A stretch of DNA of 64,000 bases from Atrichornis clamosus (GCA_013400975.1 WBMZ01011909.1:102175-166174), one strand, 5' to 3'; shown: positions 49,131 to 63,888, numbered from the stretch's first letter. The notes: generated by a model from the letters alone, not told the origin. A program made the numbers and translations.

Positions 49131-52100
49131 GGGCACTCGGCATGCAGCAGGGCATGTGCCTTCCTGCTTTTGGAGCCAGCCCATCCTCATCCTCCCACAC
49201 TGCCATGCCCAGCGGCTCCCTGAAGCTTCGAAGGAACAGGTCACATAAAGGGGGTGTACTCATTCTGTAGCATCTGGGGTACAAGTAACCTCAAAATGTG
49301 CAAGGTCTGAGAAAAATCAAGCTATTGGTGCAGCAGGAGATTTTCAGCTGCTGCTCCTTCTGTGCTTCAGCAGTCAAGCACAAAGTGATGACCTGCCAAG
49401 ACCAGAGGAAAATCCAGACCTAACTGGGGATCACAGGCACTCCTGAGCCTTTACATAGGTCACACCTAGACAAATATAAGCCGAAGCCATTAACTCCTCT
49501 CTTTTTGGGTCCTCTGCATAGTGACTCAGACTTTCTCTAACACAGCACAAGTATACTTTCTCAAAGCTCTAATTGATATTCAGACGGAACTTTCTTCATA
49601 TTAATGGAATTCTCAGTTAATCTTCAGGGAAAAAAAATCAGCATTTTTATGTGAAATTAGGTGTATATTGCTTAATCAAGGCTTTTCTGAATTAATTCAC
49701 TAACAATAAGTATTCATGCTGGTTCTCTTTCAAAAGTCTTTGTTTCAATACAGCTAATAATTTTTAAAGTTACAGCTAATTATCAAAGGAAAACTAATGA
49801 GGCTGTTCATGACATAGTGCAAGAACAATTTCTATTAAAATATTATACTTTGTTTTATTGTTGAAATGCTCACAATTTTTTTAGATTTTTCTTCCATACT
49901 GTAGGTATCCCAGGAAAAAAATTATGTTTTATCTGCTACCCCAGAATGCCATTGAACAGATTTTCTTTTTCCACCAAAAAAGCCTCTGAATACCTCAGTG
50001 TTTTACAGAAAGATGAGTCAAATCCTTCTGTCACCAGTACCACATCTGCCCAGACACTGGACCTGACAGGGGAGATGCTATAAAATCCAGACTACAGCAC
50101 CAAGAAGATATAAGAGGAGTAAGGCTGAGAGAGGTGAGACCTAGAGAGGCATAAGTGGGTATAGGGCCTTAGGGCCAAAGTTTCCTTTGACCATGGATTT
50201 TACAGAGTGCAAAGTATAGAAGGAAGAAGGAGTTAGGTCAAACTACAGAGTAAAGAATGCCCACAGCTGGAGGTGAGTTTCACTGTATTCCCTTGGGTGA
50301 AACCCTGCTCCCTTCAAAATCAACTGGAACTTTGCCCACTCACACCAGGGAGCTGGCGGGAATGCTACACAGGAACCAAAGAAAAGGGATATGAAAATAT
50401 TGAAGGATTTGATCCCCTTCAACTAAGGAAAACAATCAGTAATTACTCAAGCAACTGAGGCAGAGCTAAACTTCTTAGGTGATTAAGACAAACAAGATAG
50501 GGCTGCTGGTGTAATATTCTCGGAAAAGCCATTTGTTCTAATAGCTCCCATGAAAAAAAAAAGGAAGAGAGGCTAACAATTCTCTGGCTGTGTGGGTTCC
50601 TAGATGAAAAATGAGATCTTGCTTGTGTTGTCTAAACCTACTGAGCAGGAACTGAAGGAATGAGAGGAAATTTTTTTCATTTATTCAATCATGGTCTCGG
50701 AGGAAGTCAGTGCAATGAAGAGATAAATGAAAATGTTCTTCAGTTGTTTAAAAACAATGAAAAATAAATGTATTCTGACCTTAAACAGAATCATTAAAAG
50801 ATCAGTGTCTCTAGTTTTAAAGTGAATCCACATACCCATCTGGGCACATCTAGAACACTTACTGAAGGATTTACATTATAATGCCAAGGATTTCCTTGTT
50901 TTTTCTGGCCTCTCCCGAACATACCCAGAAATGAAAGGACTCCCTTTATCCACCACGCAAGTACAGATGAAATGCTGCCAATGCAGGTTTTCTGTCTTGT
51001 CCTACTAATCTATGCATCCCTAAAGGTAGGATGATAATTCATTCTTTTTTCCTAGAGCACTCTGGACCATAATACTAAATGGGAGAAGGACTGTGTGTCC
51101 TAATTCTGAGGAATGAGACTAAAATACCAGTATTTTTGACCAGTGTAACTGACCACTAGGTAATCATCCAACAGTAAAAGAACCTGAGGCCTGACACAGT
51201 GACCATAGAAGACAAAGGGAATATTTCCATTAGCTCCAGTTGGGTCCTTTGTGCTCTTGGGCTAGATTTTATCAACTGAAAACAACAAAAGATATATGTG
51301 TGCTGCAATAGTTGTGCTCTTTCTGAAGCAACTACCTAAAAATTAACTGTTTCACAGATATTTGGATGGCAAAACTAACTGAATCCTTGTGTTCAAAGCC
51401 TATCTAAAATATACAATGTGCAAAACATTAGTCTATATTTACAAACATGGCAAGTGGCTTCTGAGGCTCAAAGTATACGTAAAACAGTGAAAAACTTCTT
51501 GCCAACTGGTTAGATAAGGATTGCAAGCAAAACCTTAAGAGTACCTACAATGAATTCCACTGAATTAACTTTTTAAAAAGTAAATATGTATACTTTGTTC
51601 TTTCCAAACTAGGATGTGTCGAGTCACAGTGGAAGAGTGCTTATTTTCGTTGTTTTGGTGGGTTTTGGGTTTTTGGTTTAGTTTTTAATTTGAGCTCAGA
51701 TGAGAAACACAAATCTTGGCATTCTCACCCCTGATTTTTGCTGTATTTCTTATGTAAGAGTGTAGTATCAGAAGCTTGAATAAGCACCCTAACACCCGAG
51801 ATTTTCTGGTTGCTGGCTATAATGGGCACCTGATGCCCTAGGTAATACAGTTCTTTTCACCTTTTCCTTGTGAGGACATATTATGTTGTGTTTCTCTATG
51901 CTGAACAGAACAGTGACTGCTGGTGCCAGATGAAATAAAATCAAGATATCTCCCAGTAATTTGAGAGCCAATATATGTCACTGCTCTAGCTCCCTCTGCT
52001 CTTGACATCATTTAAGGATTCCTGTGTGAACCCACCTGGGAATGACAGAGACAGACAGCAATCAAGGCAGTCCTTCTTGAAGAAACAACTGTAAATCTGA

Positions 52101-54879
52101 CAGAGAACGAGTTTATTTACTCCTTTGCTTCTTCAGACCCTCACAAAGCCATTTGGGAATTACACTAGGATGGATGTGTGGATATGGCCACTGTGAACTC
52201 TGCTTACTGGAAGAAGTCTCTTACATTTCTTATTGCACCCAAACAGTAAATGAAACTTTCTTGGGAACATACACAAAATATCAGGAATTTTACCTCCAGT
52301 CATCTCAAAAAGTAATAAACCCAACACTTTATGATAAAGAGGAACTTACAATTACGCAATGTGTTCACTTGGTGCTGCTGACTCTGCATTTCTAACTTGT
52401 GGGATGTGAAAGCAGCTGCTTTGTGAGGAAGCAAAGCCTGCACTGGATAAAAATTGCAAGGCCTTCACCAGGCTGCTCTCTACCCCTCCTTGACTTGTGA
52501 GGTTAGCTTTGCTTTAAAGAGATAATCCCTCCTGCCTTCCCTAAGTCTGCATTCATATTTGCTAACAGAGGTCTTGATTTAAGAATTGCTAGCATTGGAA
52601 TGAATCTCATTTCTGTTCATGAACGCTGGTAAGATTAAATATGTGACTTTCACTTGTTAACCTTTTCACACGTGATTGCATTCAGCAGTACTGGACATCC
52701 TTGGATGTAACCCATCAAGGAAGTAACTTGTTATATTGGGCTATGACCAGCTGCAGATTCTGAGGCTTCAAGAACAGACTTAGATTTATACAAGGGATTG
52801 TAGGCAGAGTAATTGCTCTGCCTTCATGCTGAACTGCGGGAGCAATCCAGCTCCAGTCTGGAAGCAGCAGAGCAGATATATAAATGACATACATCAATAT
52901 ATTGTGACATTGACTCTGCCATCGTTTTCTCATTCACTGCTACGTTGGCATGAATGCTGCTCAGTCTAAGAATGGGTGGGTTCATGCACTTGCATGTGTT
53001 TAAATCCTGGGGCATGGCTTATTTATGCCTTTGCCTGCAGATATTTTAACTTGTTTTTGTGTCTACATGTGTGTGAACATATGCTAGCATTCAGACTTTG
53101 TGTGGTTTAGCACACTGATATTTTCTGCCTCTTATAGAATGATGATGGGAGAACACTTTTTCTGTCTTTAACAACTTTTGAACTGTACTTCCACTAGCAT
53201 TTGAGTTTACAACACTGGGATCAAAAGCACTTAAAACTGTGGTGTGGATATTACTGTGTGGCTTTGGTTTCTACACAGTTAAGCCTTAGTAAAGGCTATA
53301 CATATGAACTGCTGGAACAGTTTCCAATTACTCCTTGGGGTTTGGCTGTTTACTTCTGTTTGTCAACCTTTCAAATCATCTGAAAAGTGAAATTCACTAT
53401 AAATTTATCTATTTTGTCACAATTTTAAAATTTAATTGGAATTGCTTTTAGCAAAAGTAGTGTGTTGAAGCAGCAGCAATGTTGGTGAATTTCTGGGAGA
53501 GAAAAAAGGATAAGCTCATACATTCAGTGCAATAACTGCTATGTAACTTAAAAACTTGGTAAAAATCAAAATGCTTCCAACAAAATAAAAAGATCTGATT
53601 TCCTCTATTCCTAGAAAAGCACACAAATCCCAAGTTAAATATTTTTTCTCTCAGGTCAGTGCTGCTTCCTTTCTCTCCCTTTTTTCTCAGTAAAGATTCC
53701 AGTCCTTGATTCTCTCTCTGTTTATTTCTGAGTGCTCTCAGTACAAACACAAACTCATCTCCTTTTGCTCTACTACTGACTCCCATTGCATCCTTGCCCC
53801 TTTAGACCTGTTTCCTCCTTCCGTAAAAAACCATCTCCTCTCCCTCTCGTCTGTCTCTGAAGTGTCTCAGATCTGCTCTGAAGACCACAAGGCTTGTAGT
53901 CACTTCATTTTCCAGGTGCAAAGTATCCCTATGCTTCTCACTACTTCTGCCCACCCTCCAGGGCAGTGTGTCCCTCCCTCCTGAGCCTTGCAGCCATACA
54001 ACTCTGAATCTCTGAGAAGGTGATGGTTTCTCAGAGCCTGTCCAAAGCAGTCGGGCCACCTTGGTAAGCAGCTGAAAGGCCATCCCAAAGAGAAGTCTGT
54101 TTTCCAGTTATGTTGGCTATGTCACTACTCTCCAAGTATCTCTTCCACACTCCCCTCAGTCTTCTGGACCATGTGGTTATGTTGGCTTCAACACACCCCA
54201 ATCTCCCCCTCCTGTTTTGTTTTGTTTGGGGTTTTTTTGCAATGTTCAAAAACGCTATTGCTTTTTCACAATTCCTTCACAACTCTGCCCCATGACTTTC
54301 CTTTAAATTCCTCCTTCAAGCTCCTATTTTACTGTGCTCCAAAACAAAACTTACCGGGCACTGCAAAGTGCTTAGGAAGAATCTGATAGTAATTTATTGC
54401 TATTCTGCAAAAAAATATTATTTCATTTTCCCTCTGTGCTCCCTGTCTGTCTGACTTTATCTCTTGTGCCTATCAGTTGTGTTTTGAGCCCACATACAAG
54501 TTTTCTCTGTCAAAGCCTGTACCATTTTTCTGTAGATACATATCCTCCAGCAGAAAAACCTGGTCCTGGGAATTGCTGAGCCAGCAGCAGAAGATGGTAT
54601 TCAGCTAAAAATTTTTGCCGTTCTTTTTCCCTGTTATTTCTGGAGAGTCTTAGGATTTTGTTTCTTTCCTTTGCATTGTTTTCTTTTAAATTTGATTTTA
54701 TTTATTCATGTGCCTAAGAACAGCTTTGAACAACAGTCATGGGTACCAATCTAGCTCTTGATACTTAGCTGTCTGTAGACAGGTTATGGAAATGGAGGAA
54801 AATGCGAGTGAAGAGGAGGAAAATATGAGAACACAGCAGAGGTAATCCTAATGTTGACATCACTGAGTGCTTCTTAGTT
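49131..54879. other. Non-coding stretch
   Basis: AT-rich with GC-richer patches at 53.7-54.1 kb. Open frames reach 112 codons (minus, 53448-53786) without any domain signature. A (GTTTT)-like run lies near 54213-54230. No transposon or RNA gene was recognised. Confidence 0.45.
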
Positions 54880-55620
54880 GGCAGAATAAACTGTAAGAAA
54901 GCAACCAATACTGCCATGCAATATTTACATTTAAATCTAAATCAGGATATGCATATGGAAAAACTATATATGATGACATTGCGGATTGTCTTTTTTTCAA
55001 ATAAGTCCTTCAGGGTAGCAGCTGGATTGGTTTTCAGATAGGAGCTTCTTAATCCAGGCAGATGTAGCTCTCATCAGAAGTTAATTTGCAGGGATATTCG
55101 CATATGCAAATCATGTCACAATGGTGAAATGCAACCACGTAATGACTGGAAAATGTTATACCCATAAATCATGCTACCATGATCATCAAAATTTCCACTC
55201 AGCCAGGACAAATTCAACAGCATTTATGTCTTTCCAGCTTTTAGCCCATAAAAAATCTGTGTTTTTGGAGACTGTGTTACACTGGTGATCTTAAAACTCC
55301 CAAGTCTGGTATAATGAGTCCTCAAGTGCGTTATAACTTACCAGTAATTACATTTCAACATTTCTGCTTTCAGCAGTTAGTGTTTTATTCATAAACATTT
55401 AAACACTGAATTAGGCATAAAATAAGAATGTTGGCAACAACCCGGCTTAATTTCATTAACTATTAGGTAAACGCAGTATTGCTTCTTCAAATAATCCTTG
55501 GTTTGAATGCTAAAGATGTAATGAACTTCATGGTTCATAGCATCTGACATTGCTTAATTAATGGGTGCATTTATAGTACATAGGCCTCGGTAATTGATTT
55601 ATATGCATGATTTGCACATA
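54880..55620. promoter_or_regulatory. Possible enhancer with octamer and SOX-type sites
   Basis: This stretch has few simple repeats and many developmental-factor motifs. They include the octamer ATGCAAAT (55104-55111), a SOX-type ACAATGG (55118-55124) six bases further on, and TTAATTAA (55554-55561). The octamer-SOX spacing differs from the classic adjacent composite element. The interval has no open frame of note. Deep conservation is suspected from its composition but cannot be shown here. Confidence 0.25.
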
Positions 55621-58265
55621 CAGCTGTTAGTTCCTGTAGGAAAGTCATAATTCAAATGTATGCATATATTCAAGATATGGGGAAAGGGGAAAAAACCCCA
55701 CCTACAAACTTGTCGAGTTCCCAACAAAACATGATAGCAAACAAATGGCACAGGAAAAATAAATAGCATCAGAAAAAAACCACCAGAAGAAAAATTAATG
55801 TGATCACTTTGAATTTTCACAGCTCACACATTTCAGTGGAAAACATGACAAAATGCTTCTCAGCAATTTTTTTCCTTTTTACAGTAGATGTGGTTAAGTC
55901 TATATATGCCCACACACCTCTGTGAGTCTGTTCATATTACAGCATATGTAGGGTGAATGGAGTACACATTTTCCATGCCCGTTTGAGTTTCTCTCCCTCA
56001 CTCAAATACACATAAACACACCCAAGGTATACATAATTTAGATTTAGGAGCAAGAACAATAAAGCTAAGAAAAGGTTATGCTTAATATTACACATGTTTA
56101 GTCTTGGGGCAAATCTTCTCCTAACTGAAGCCAAACATTGGAGGTGAGGGAATTCAGCACAGGTTTTCTAGCCTGTCCAACAGATTACTTGTGAAAGCCA
56201 AAGTGGTGTGTTGAGAAGTCGATGCTGAAGAATAACTGAGCTCTGAGTGGAAAGAGGTCTCCTGTGGCAGTTTAAAAAAGGTTGAGGAAGAGAAACAGCT
56301 ATTTCTGGATTATCCATTACCTTGGAGCTAAGACTGCAACCTTCCTAGTACTTTCCTAGCTGTTCGGTGTATCCCAAGCAAGAGCTCCACATGTTGAAGC
56401 AAATGTCCCCATTCCAGCATGCAGAGTTCCAATTCCCCCATCTTTCTCCCTTACACTGACAACTACCCCACATTAGCAGCAAACCTTGTTTCACGGGTTC
56501 CTGAAGGAAGCACTTGCCATTTTAGGGTTTTGGTTTTGCTTATCAAAGCATTTCATTGTACATTAAGGAATGCAGAGCTCAGGCAGCTTGATGGCTTTCA
56601 CAACCCTGGCTCCATTTCCTGGTGCTCTAAGGCAACACTTAGCTTTTCACTCTCCAGCCCCTTATACACTCTACATCTGCTATTCTAATGCCTGCATTCA
56701 TCAGTTGACTGGCAATAATAAATTTTCTTCTTTCCTTTCTCTTTTCTTTCCAAAGGCTCTCCCTTGTACACACGTTTGTCATTTCTTCACTATTGACTGC
56801 TGACTGGCCAAACCTCCATGAACAATAATTCCCTTATAATGTGAGCCAGGGGCATGGTTGGCTTTATGGCTTGACTGGAGGCAGGTGAAAGGGTGGAAAG
56901 GAGATTATTTTAAATTCTTAATCATCACTCATCTTTTTTCAATATTCATTGACAAGCTGTAGTGGAAACTATATTTTTTCTTGTGAACCCAGGCACTCTT
57001 CCAGACTCTTATTCCTTGGTATTAGCCCAATGCTTTCCTTCTGAGGATTTTACTGCAGTCTTCTGAAATCAAGTCTTTCCCACAGTGCTAGTGACTATGT
57101 CCATACAGTCTGGAAAGGCCTAGCACTCAAACTGATGGGCTAAAATCATTTACATCACCAAGACCTAAGAGGCATGAAGAACAAGAGCTGAGGGCCTGAA
57201 CCATGAGTCCAGTCCTCGCGCAGTGCAGATGAGTTTGTGCTGTGTGTGTTGAAAGTCTCTTACACCAGCTATCACTTGAGAAATGCTGCTGAGAAATGCT
57301 GAGTGATTCCGTTTGGTTCAGAAGGTAAATAGGTTAGCTAAAAATAGAGATGGTGGCGTAAGGTAGCATCTACCTTTTCCCTTGTTGTAGTGAAGTAGAG
57401 GCAGTTCATGAAGCTGCAGAGCGGTAGGGACCAGATCAGCTCTTAACATCTCCAGTGCAGCACCGATGGGTGCGGTAGAGCTGTCACAGAAGAACTGAAT
57501 CACAGAATAATTTATCTGCGGGGATATGGTGCATGTCATGAGTGAATTCAGAGCCAGACTCTGTGACTGTGTAAACACCCCAGTGTTCACTTCAATGGTA
57601 TGTCCCTTTTACTGTATCTACACGAAATACACACACTGTTTCAGCTTTCCTGAAAATGGACAGTAATCAGGATTTAGTCCATGGAGGGAATTGCTGTGGT
57701 CACTGCTAACTCTTATAGTGGAGGAAACCGAAAAGCAGAGAGTTAAGCTATGTTTAGGAGACATTCTATCCATGTGGCATGATTTGTATAATATGCATGA
57801 AAAAAAGAAATTTGAAATCCTAAATCTAAAGAAGACTAAAAGCGGGAGAAGAAAATAGAAAAAATGTATTGCAGTCTTTGAGGTCAGGTGATTAAATGGC
57901 CTCTCCTCTTGTCCTGCTCAGCCTGCTTTTACTACTCTGAAACATTGTTTGGAAGCATTTCAATCATGGATTTAGACTTTCAGGGGGGTTAGCCTCTGAA
58001 ATTATCCTGAAATCATTACATATTTTTCAGAGCAACAGAATGAGTTTCTTGGAAGTTGTAGGCAGAAATGGTGATTATCTAAGATAACAAATACTCTGTA
58101 ATATAAACATTTTCTGCTAACACTTCCTCCTCTCCAACATATAATCCACTTCTCATTGATTTCGAAAGCAGTTGGGTTTCATCTGATCACTTGTTATTAA
58201 ACAGCTTCTAAAGCTATAAAAAAATGCCAAAGCTTCGCTAGAAATAATCTTTGTTTTCTTGCCAG

Positions 58266-58368
58266 ACTGTAACAATAATAACAATTATATATAAACATGC
58301 ATATACACACATTTCCCTTCTATTTTTATATCTTCAATCATCTGGAGTTCTTCAAGCATTTTATGCAG
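58266..58368 (+). other. Exon-like segment with a consensus donor
   Basis: TTGTTTTCTTGCCAG ends at 58265 as an acceptor. CAG|GTAAGT, a full match to the donor consensus, spans 58366-58374. The 103-bp segment is open in its first frame but the inferred peptide is low in complexity and matches nothing known. A second acceptor, TTATCTTTGTTTTGCAG, ends at 58400, too close to be the other end of the same intron. It may be an exon of a non-coding transcript, or chance. Confidence 0.2.
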
Positions 58369-60665
58369 GTAAGTAAAAAATAATTATCTTTGTTTTGCAG
58401 GCACAAAGGGAAGGTATGGTTGAAGTTGGCAGAAAAAGGAATAATATTGTGAATTTTCCATCAAGATTAAAAAAGATCACATTTATATGAAAACTGCACT
58501 GGGTTTCTTCAACCAAACAGGCTGTGTTCAACCTTTTATACCCTTTCCTTTATTTCTCCTAACATCCCAAGTCTCCTTGAGACAAGGTTTAAATTCTAAC
58601 AGCAGCCTCAGCAACATTCTTGATGTTAAATTGGACAGTTGGTAGAGCATATCTACCAAGCTTGTGTTCCTTCTGTTCAGGCAGGACCATTGTTTCGTCT
58701 ACCATTTCTAAGGCTGTGATTTGGGTCCCCTTGCTCTCATTTACTGTGCCTTTTCACACCACATCAGGTGCAGGCTGGCACTGCCAGCAGGGGCCGGTCC
58801 CTGGCCGCCCGTGCCTGTGTCTGTGCCCAGGCTGTGGGAACAGGCAGCGTTCCTACGTGAGGGTAGGCAGAAGTGGAATGCTGGAGCATGCCATGCCCAG
58901 GAGCTCTTTTTTTTGGCTCCTAGCAGTTCCCTGTTGTTTGCCCACAGGGCACATGTCCTTCTCATCACACTGCTGAGCAGAGACTGCTCATCTACAGCAA
59001 GGTGGCCACAGTCCTTCCCCTCCAAATCTGTCCTTACCCACGCAGAACCAGCAGTACCTGCAGGCAAGACTGAAGGCATTAACTGGTTCATGTGGCAGAA
59101 TGCCTGTTAATACACATCAGATAGAACTGGAAACACCTGATTTTTCAATCAGTACTAACATTTCTTGCTGGAGGGGTGAACCTGTGTGCCATGTTCTCCT
59201 GACTGATTCTAAAAAATGTTCTTTCCCATGCAGTGGTTCCCTAGTTTGTGGGTTTGCACATCAGGGAAACATGCTCCAAGCTGCTGTAGTCTCATTTGAA
59301 CTACATAAAAAGCATATGGATGTGATCTTGTGATTAAAAATAAAGTTTTCTGTAAACAGGTTCCTGGGGAAGTATTCGGCTGCTCTGCAAAGGGATTGCA
59401 GTTAATTCTAACTACGGAACACTTTGAAACTATTAGGAGAGAGTAATTTTAGCTGTTCTACAGATGATTAAAAAGTCATTTTCTAAAATATTCTCACTGG
59501 AGATTTTTTTTTCTTTTCTTAAAGAAAACATTTAATTGCTCCCATCAACCATAGCTACTTTCTGTACATGATGTAATTTGTATACAAGGTACATGGTAAT
59601 TTTTCATATTTGATTATGAATGTATTCCCTATAGTTCCTATCATTCACCTTTAATTGACTATAACTCACTCCTCATTAAAGAAAGAAGGACTAAAGCAAG
59701 ATGGAGTAGGAAGCACTCTGGTTTTGCAGTAGCATGACCTGGCACACTTGATCATGTCCTCTGATAGACACAACTTCTATTCTTTTTCTGCTCCTCTGAC
59801 AACAGCAGTGGAAGTCCCACCTCACAGATAGGTGAGGCCAACTTTGATTTTAGTTCCAGAATTTACATTGGCATCACCCACCTGTGTACGACAAATCCAG
59901 TCTCTCTAGCAAGCAAAAGAAATTCTTGCCAGCAAATGCCACAAACACTTGACAACACTTGAAATATTAAACAGCTCAAATGACCAAATAATGTGACTAC
60001 TCTTCCCATCCTGGATGCTGAAGTTAGATATCTCTACCATGCAGCAAAGAAGGTTGTTTCCAACACACTGCTCCTTGAAGATGTGGTATGGTAAGTATCA
60101 ATGGAGTCCATGTATTTTAATGTGTTGCTGACAGCAAATCAGGTATCCAGCTAATGTGCAGCATGTTGGCAATCCTTCTTGTCTTTAGGCTCTGCCTGTG
60201 TAATAAATACAACTCAATTTATGATTTTTGAAATCCCAGAGTTGCATATGGCTAAACAGTATTGATATTGCCCTGTGACTCAAGCGGCTACTGCAGATTT
60301 TTTTACTATGCAGCACTCAGAAGCAGGCAAATTCAACGATTTCACCTGGCAACTCAGATTTGGCAAGCTATTGTGCAGTAGTGTTTGATGAGCAGTGTAC
60401 ACAGAAGGGCAGCTAGGCTGCCACCTCTCTGTAGCTTCCTCTTGGGATAAACAGCTTCATTTCATTATGAAACAGAATCACAGCAAAGTGCCACTACAGA
60501 GCTTTGAAGTTCATTCAGTACCAAGGATCTGGATTTTCTCATGTCTCATCCATGGGAGCCTCCATTTAGCAGTGTCTTACCATCCATCACTTTATATTTT
60601 TTTAGATTTGTTTCCTTACTAGAGGAGACACAGACATATTTTCGGTGATATAATTCTGAATCCTC

Positions 60666-60682
60666 TTTTTTTTTTTTTTTTT
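60666..60682. repeat. Poly-T run of 17
   Basis: Seventeen consecutive T on the + strand. I see no retroposed body next to it, so it is listed as a simple homopolymer and not as a minus-strand poly-A tail. Confidence 0.85.
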
Positions 60683-63600
60683 GGGAATTATTCTTTCCTA
60701 AGGACCATGGCAGTAACATTGAGCTGCCAATGGTGTAGGAGTTCCATAAATGAGCTTTTGGCATAGTACCTGGCACGTCCGTTGCTGTGAGGAAATAGCT
60801 GCCAGTGATTTAATCACTAGGACCATTCTCAGGCACTCAAACCCCAACTTTCTCTCAGCATTGTGAATTTCCAGACCTTGTATGAAAGTCCACTGAAACC
60901 CAAACCTTCAGTATTTGTCCCAAGAGTTTCCTTGGAAATTTTGAAAGCTGAAGCATTTTTATTTACTTTATAATTGTTCCCAGGAGCATCTGTCAAGGAC
61001 TGGGTACTCTGATGTCATAAAAATATGAAACAACAGAGTGCCTGTAAGCAAAAAGCAGCCATGGTTCAGAGCAGCAGAGTGCTGGCAGTGACTTGTCGGG
61101 CTCTCCCTGTTCACGCTGGTGGTGCCCAGCGTGCCTTGGTTAGGCCTTTGAACTAGGAGAAAAAAAAGACCTGATGCTGCTTAGACTATTAAACAACATG
61201 CCTGGCCTTGCCAAGTGTGGACTGCAGCTCCCCCTTCACTTGTAACCTTGGGCTGGAAAGAGAGTTTTCATGCTGATGCCCCAAACTCCATCCACCTTCC
61301 CAGATTTCTTGAACTCTTTCCCTACATGCAGCAACCTGTTGAGTCTCCAGGTGTTTCACTGAGAAAAGCCGTGTCCACACCTGTGTGGCTGTGACCGTAG
61401 CTAAGCTTCTGCTGACACAAGCAACATCATCCTTTCAAGTCACCACAGAAAACTGACCTCACCCAGGATGACTTGTACCTTTAGCAGCCAGAGGACTCAT
61501 TGTTAATGTGAGGTTTGGCCTTATTTTCACCTTCTGGCTTAGCACACCTCAGACTGGTGGTCTACAGGAAAGGGGAGGGGAGTAATCAGGATACTCTATT
61601 AATAATTCTTTGCCCACTCTTTGTATTTCTATGCCCCTGAGCCACCCCTTTCCCAAAACACAGTAGCTTTCAGCATGTCATAACAGAAAATACCACATCC
61701 AAAATGGAGATTACATTGCTGTGCAGTCCTCTTAGTTCTGTAATAATAAAATCTGGTAATTTGTTGTGACAAACAGTTAATTTGTATAACTACTTAGCAG
61801 CTCCATTTTTATCCCTGAAAACCAAATACTTAATTTCATGACCCTCTAATCCCTGTATTTGGCTTGAGCTGCTGAATCTACCCCATTCCCCAAACTTTCA
61901 TCAAGCCATGATCCGTTGCTGTAGCCCCTTGCACCTGACCTCACCAAACATTCCCTCTGCCGCTAGACATCTATTTTTCTTCTCCGCAGTTAATTTTGGC
62001 CTCACACCAGCTGTGGGCACGTACCCAACCAATAGATATATACACCTACGGAAAAGAAAGAGCAGGACTTAACAGGCTGATAGATAATTGCCTCTAACAC
62101 AGGTAGCTCTATGCTATCTGTGACCAAGGCTCTGCAAAGCTATCCTGAGATGGTAACTTTTCTGCCTGTTTTCTTGTCTCTGAAACCTGCAGAGCCTCCT
62201 GGAGTCCTTTACCTGAGTAACCTTTCCTGAAAGACCAGCAGTAATAAAAAACAACTTCTCCATATCCTTTTAAGGACTGGAGGGCTGCCTGGCCCCTGGG
62301 AGGTAAATCCTGAGGAAGTATTGTGGAGGGGTGAGGAGAAAGGAAGGATGCCCCAGACACCTATTGGGTTGAGACCCACCAGACAGATGGCCTGGGGTAG
62401 ATATAACATAGAATTTCTGCTGAGAACTGTCACCTGCCTTCTAGATGGCACTGTAAGTAAAGAAGTAAGGACATACAAATGGATATTGGTACCTATTTTG
62501 TTTCCTTTTTGCTCTATCAGACTTTTGGTTTATCAGGAATGTTAATAAATGCTTCAAGTACATTTACAGCTCTCTGTTTTCTACACTTATGAATCCAAAC
62601 AATTCTTAAACTAATCTGTTTAAATCCATCCTGGGGAAATGTGCTAAACCAAGCTTCCATTTAAAAAAAATTAAAAGCACTTGATCTCAAAATATTACGC
62701 GTAGTTTATGGATATTAACTCATTTCTGTCCCAGGGTTAGAGACAGAGCTTGGTTTGAATATCTATCTGAAAATCCAAATTTTGCAGATTTGTGCCAAGC
62801 TATACACTTTTCATTTCTCTAATCCTAGCACTCAGCATCATGTCCAACAAAAGGCTGTGTGTAGCCAGAAACTGCTCTGACTTTGCAGGTGTTGGCTCTG
62901 GTTGTCTTTGCCATTGTTTAGGTGAATGCAGGAGTAATGGCATTAAGCCAGTTGGACCTTCTGCCTTTTCCAGAATGGCTGAGGGTTGATACAGCTTCTG
63001 ATATTAATCTATCTCAGATGATGCCATCACTAAGAAATCTAAGAAGGCAGCTGTGTCCTGGCAGTGGCCCCCTTACCATGCCCTAAACCGCTGCCGGGGT
63101 TCTGTCTTGATTGAGGAAATTAATTGGAGTAGAAAGATTTTGGCTACCAGGGGATGCATTTTCACACTAAATCTCCCTGGGAATAGAGGTACACCTCTCT
63201 GTGAATTTTTAGTGTACTTGATGGAAAACACCAGGTTCAACCGAAAAACAAGCTGTGTTATAGCAAGGGGGGAAAAAAAGTGGATCAGGTAATGAAACAA
63301 ATAAAATTGAAAACAATTTCAGTTTAAAAAGTTTAAATGCTTCCACACATCTCAGCCTCACTGTGGAAACTTCACAGTCAAATATTAAACAGAGCACCAT
63401 CTCACTGAATTTTATGTGATTATAGTAACAATGTTATTAAACTTGATATAGTTTTCTTTTTAATTTCAATGAAACATATTTCCTGATCTTTTTGTAAAAA
63501 TGACCTTTGGAAACAATAGAAATCTAGACATTTCTTTATTTATGCTGCTGCATCAGCTAAAATTGCCAGTCAGAAGCTATATTGAAAAGCATATGAAATC

Positions 63601-63867
63601 CCTTATATGATACAGTAATGTTGTGAACTAAATGTTGCATTAGAACATTTTAAACTAACAAGCTGAAAGCTTTCTTCTATGAAATTACTTGATCTATTTC
63701 TGTGAACAAGATAGTGTCAGTGGATCTGCAACCTGCTTTTGCAAATATTTCTCTATACCCTTCATTCTCTTCTGGAATTTGATACCTAATTTTTCCTGTC
63801 TTGCAAACTTTCTTTCTATAATACATCCCTTTCACAAAGTTAAATAAGGGCATATATATAAAAAGAC

Positions 63868-63888
63868 ATATATATATATATATATATA
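63868..63888. repeat. (AT)n microsatellite
   Basis: About ten AT dinucleotides in a row, preceded by a shorter run near 63852-63860. This is an ordinary, slippage-prone microsatellite. Confidence 0.85.

Noticed and set aside
48773..49284. Minus-strand frames of 110 and 135 codons in the CpG-rich block
   Set aside because: High GC lowers stop density on both strands and the products are low-complexity (Pro, Ser, Cys-rich) with no known domain.
58784..58797. CTCF-like motif CCAGCAGGGGCCGG
   Set aside because: The mismatch falls in the strongly fixed GGC core, so binding is doubtful.
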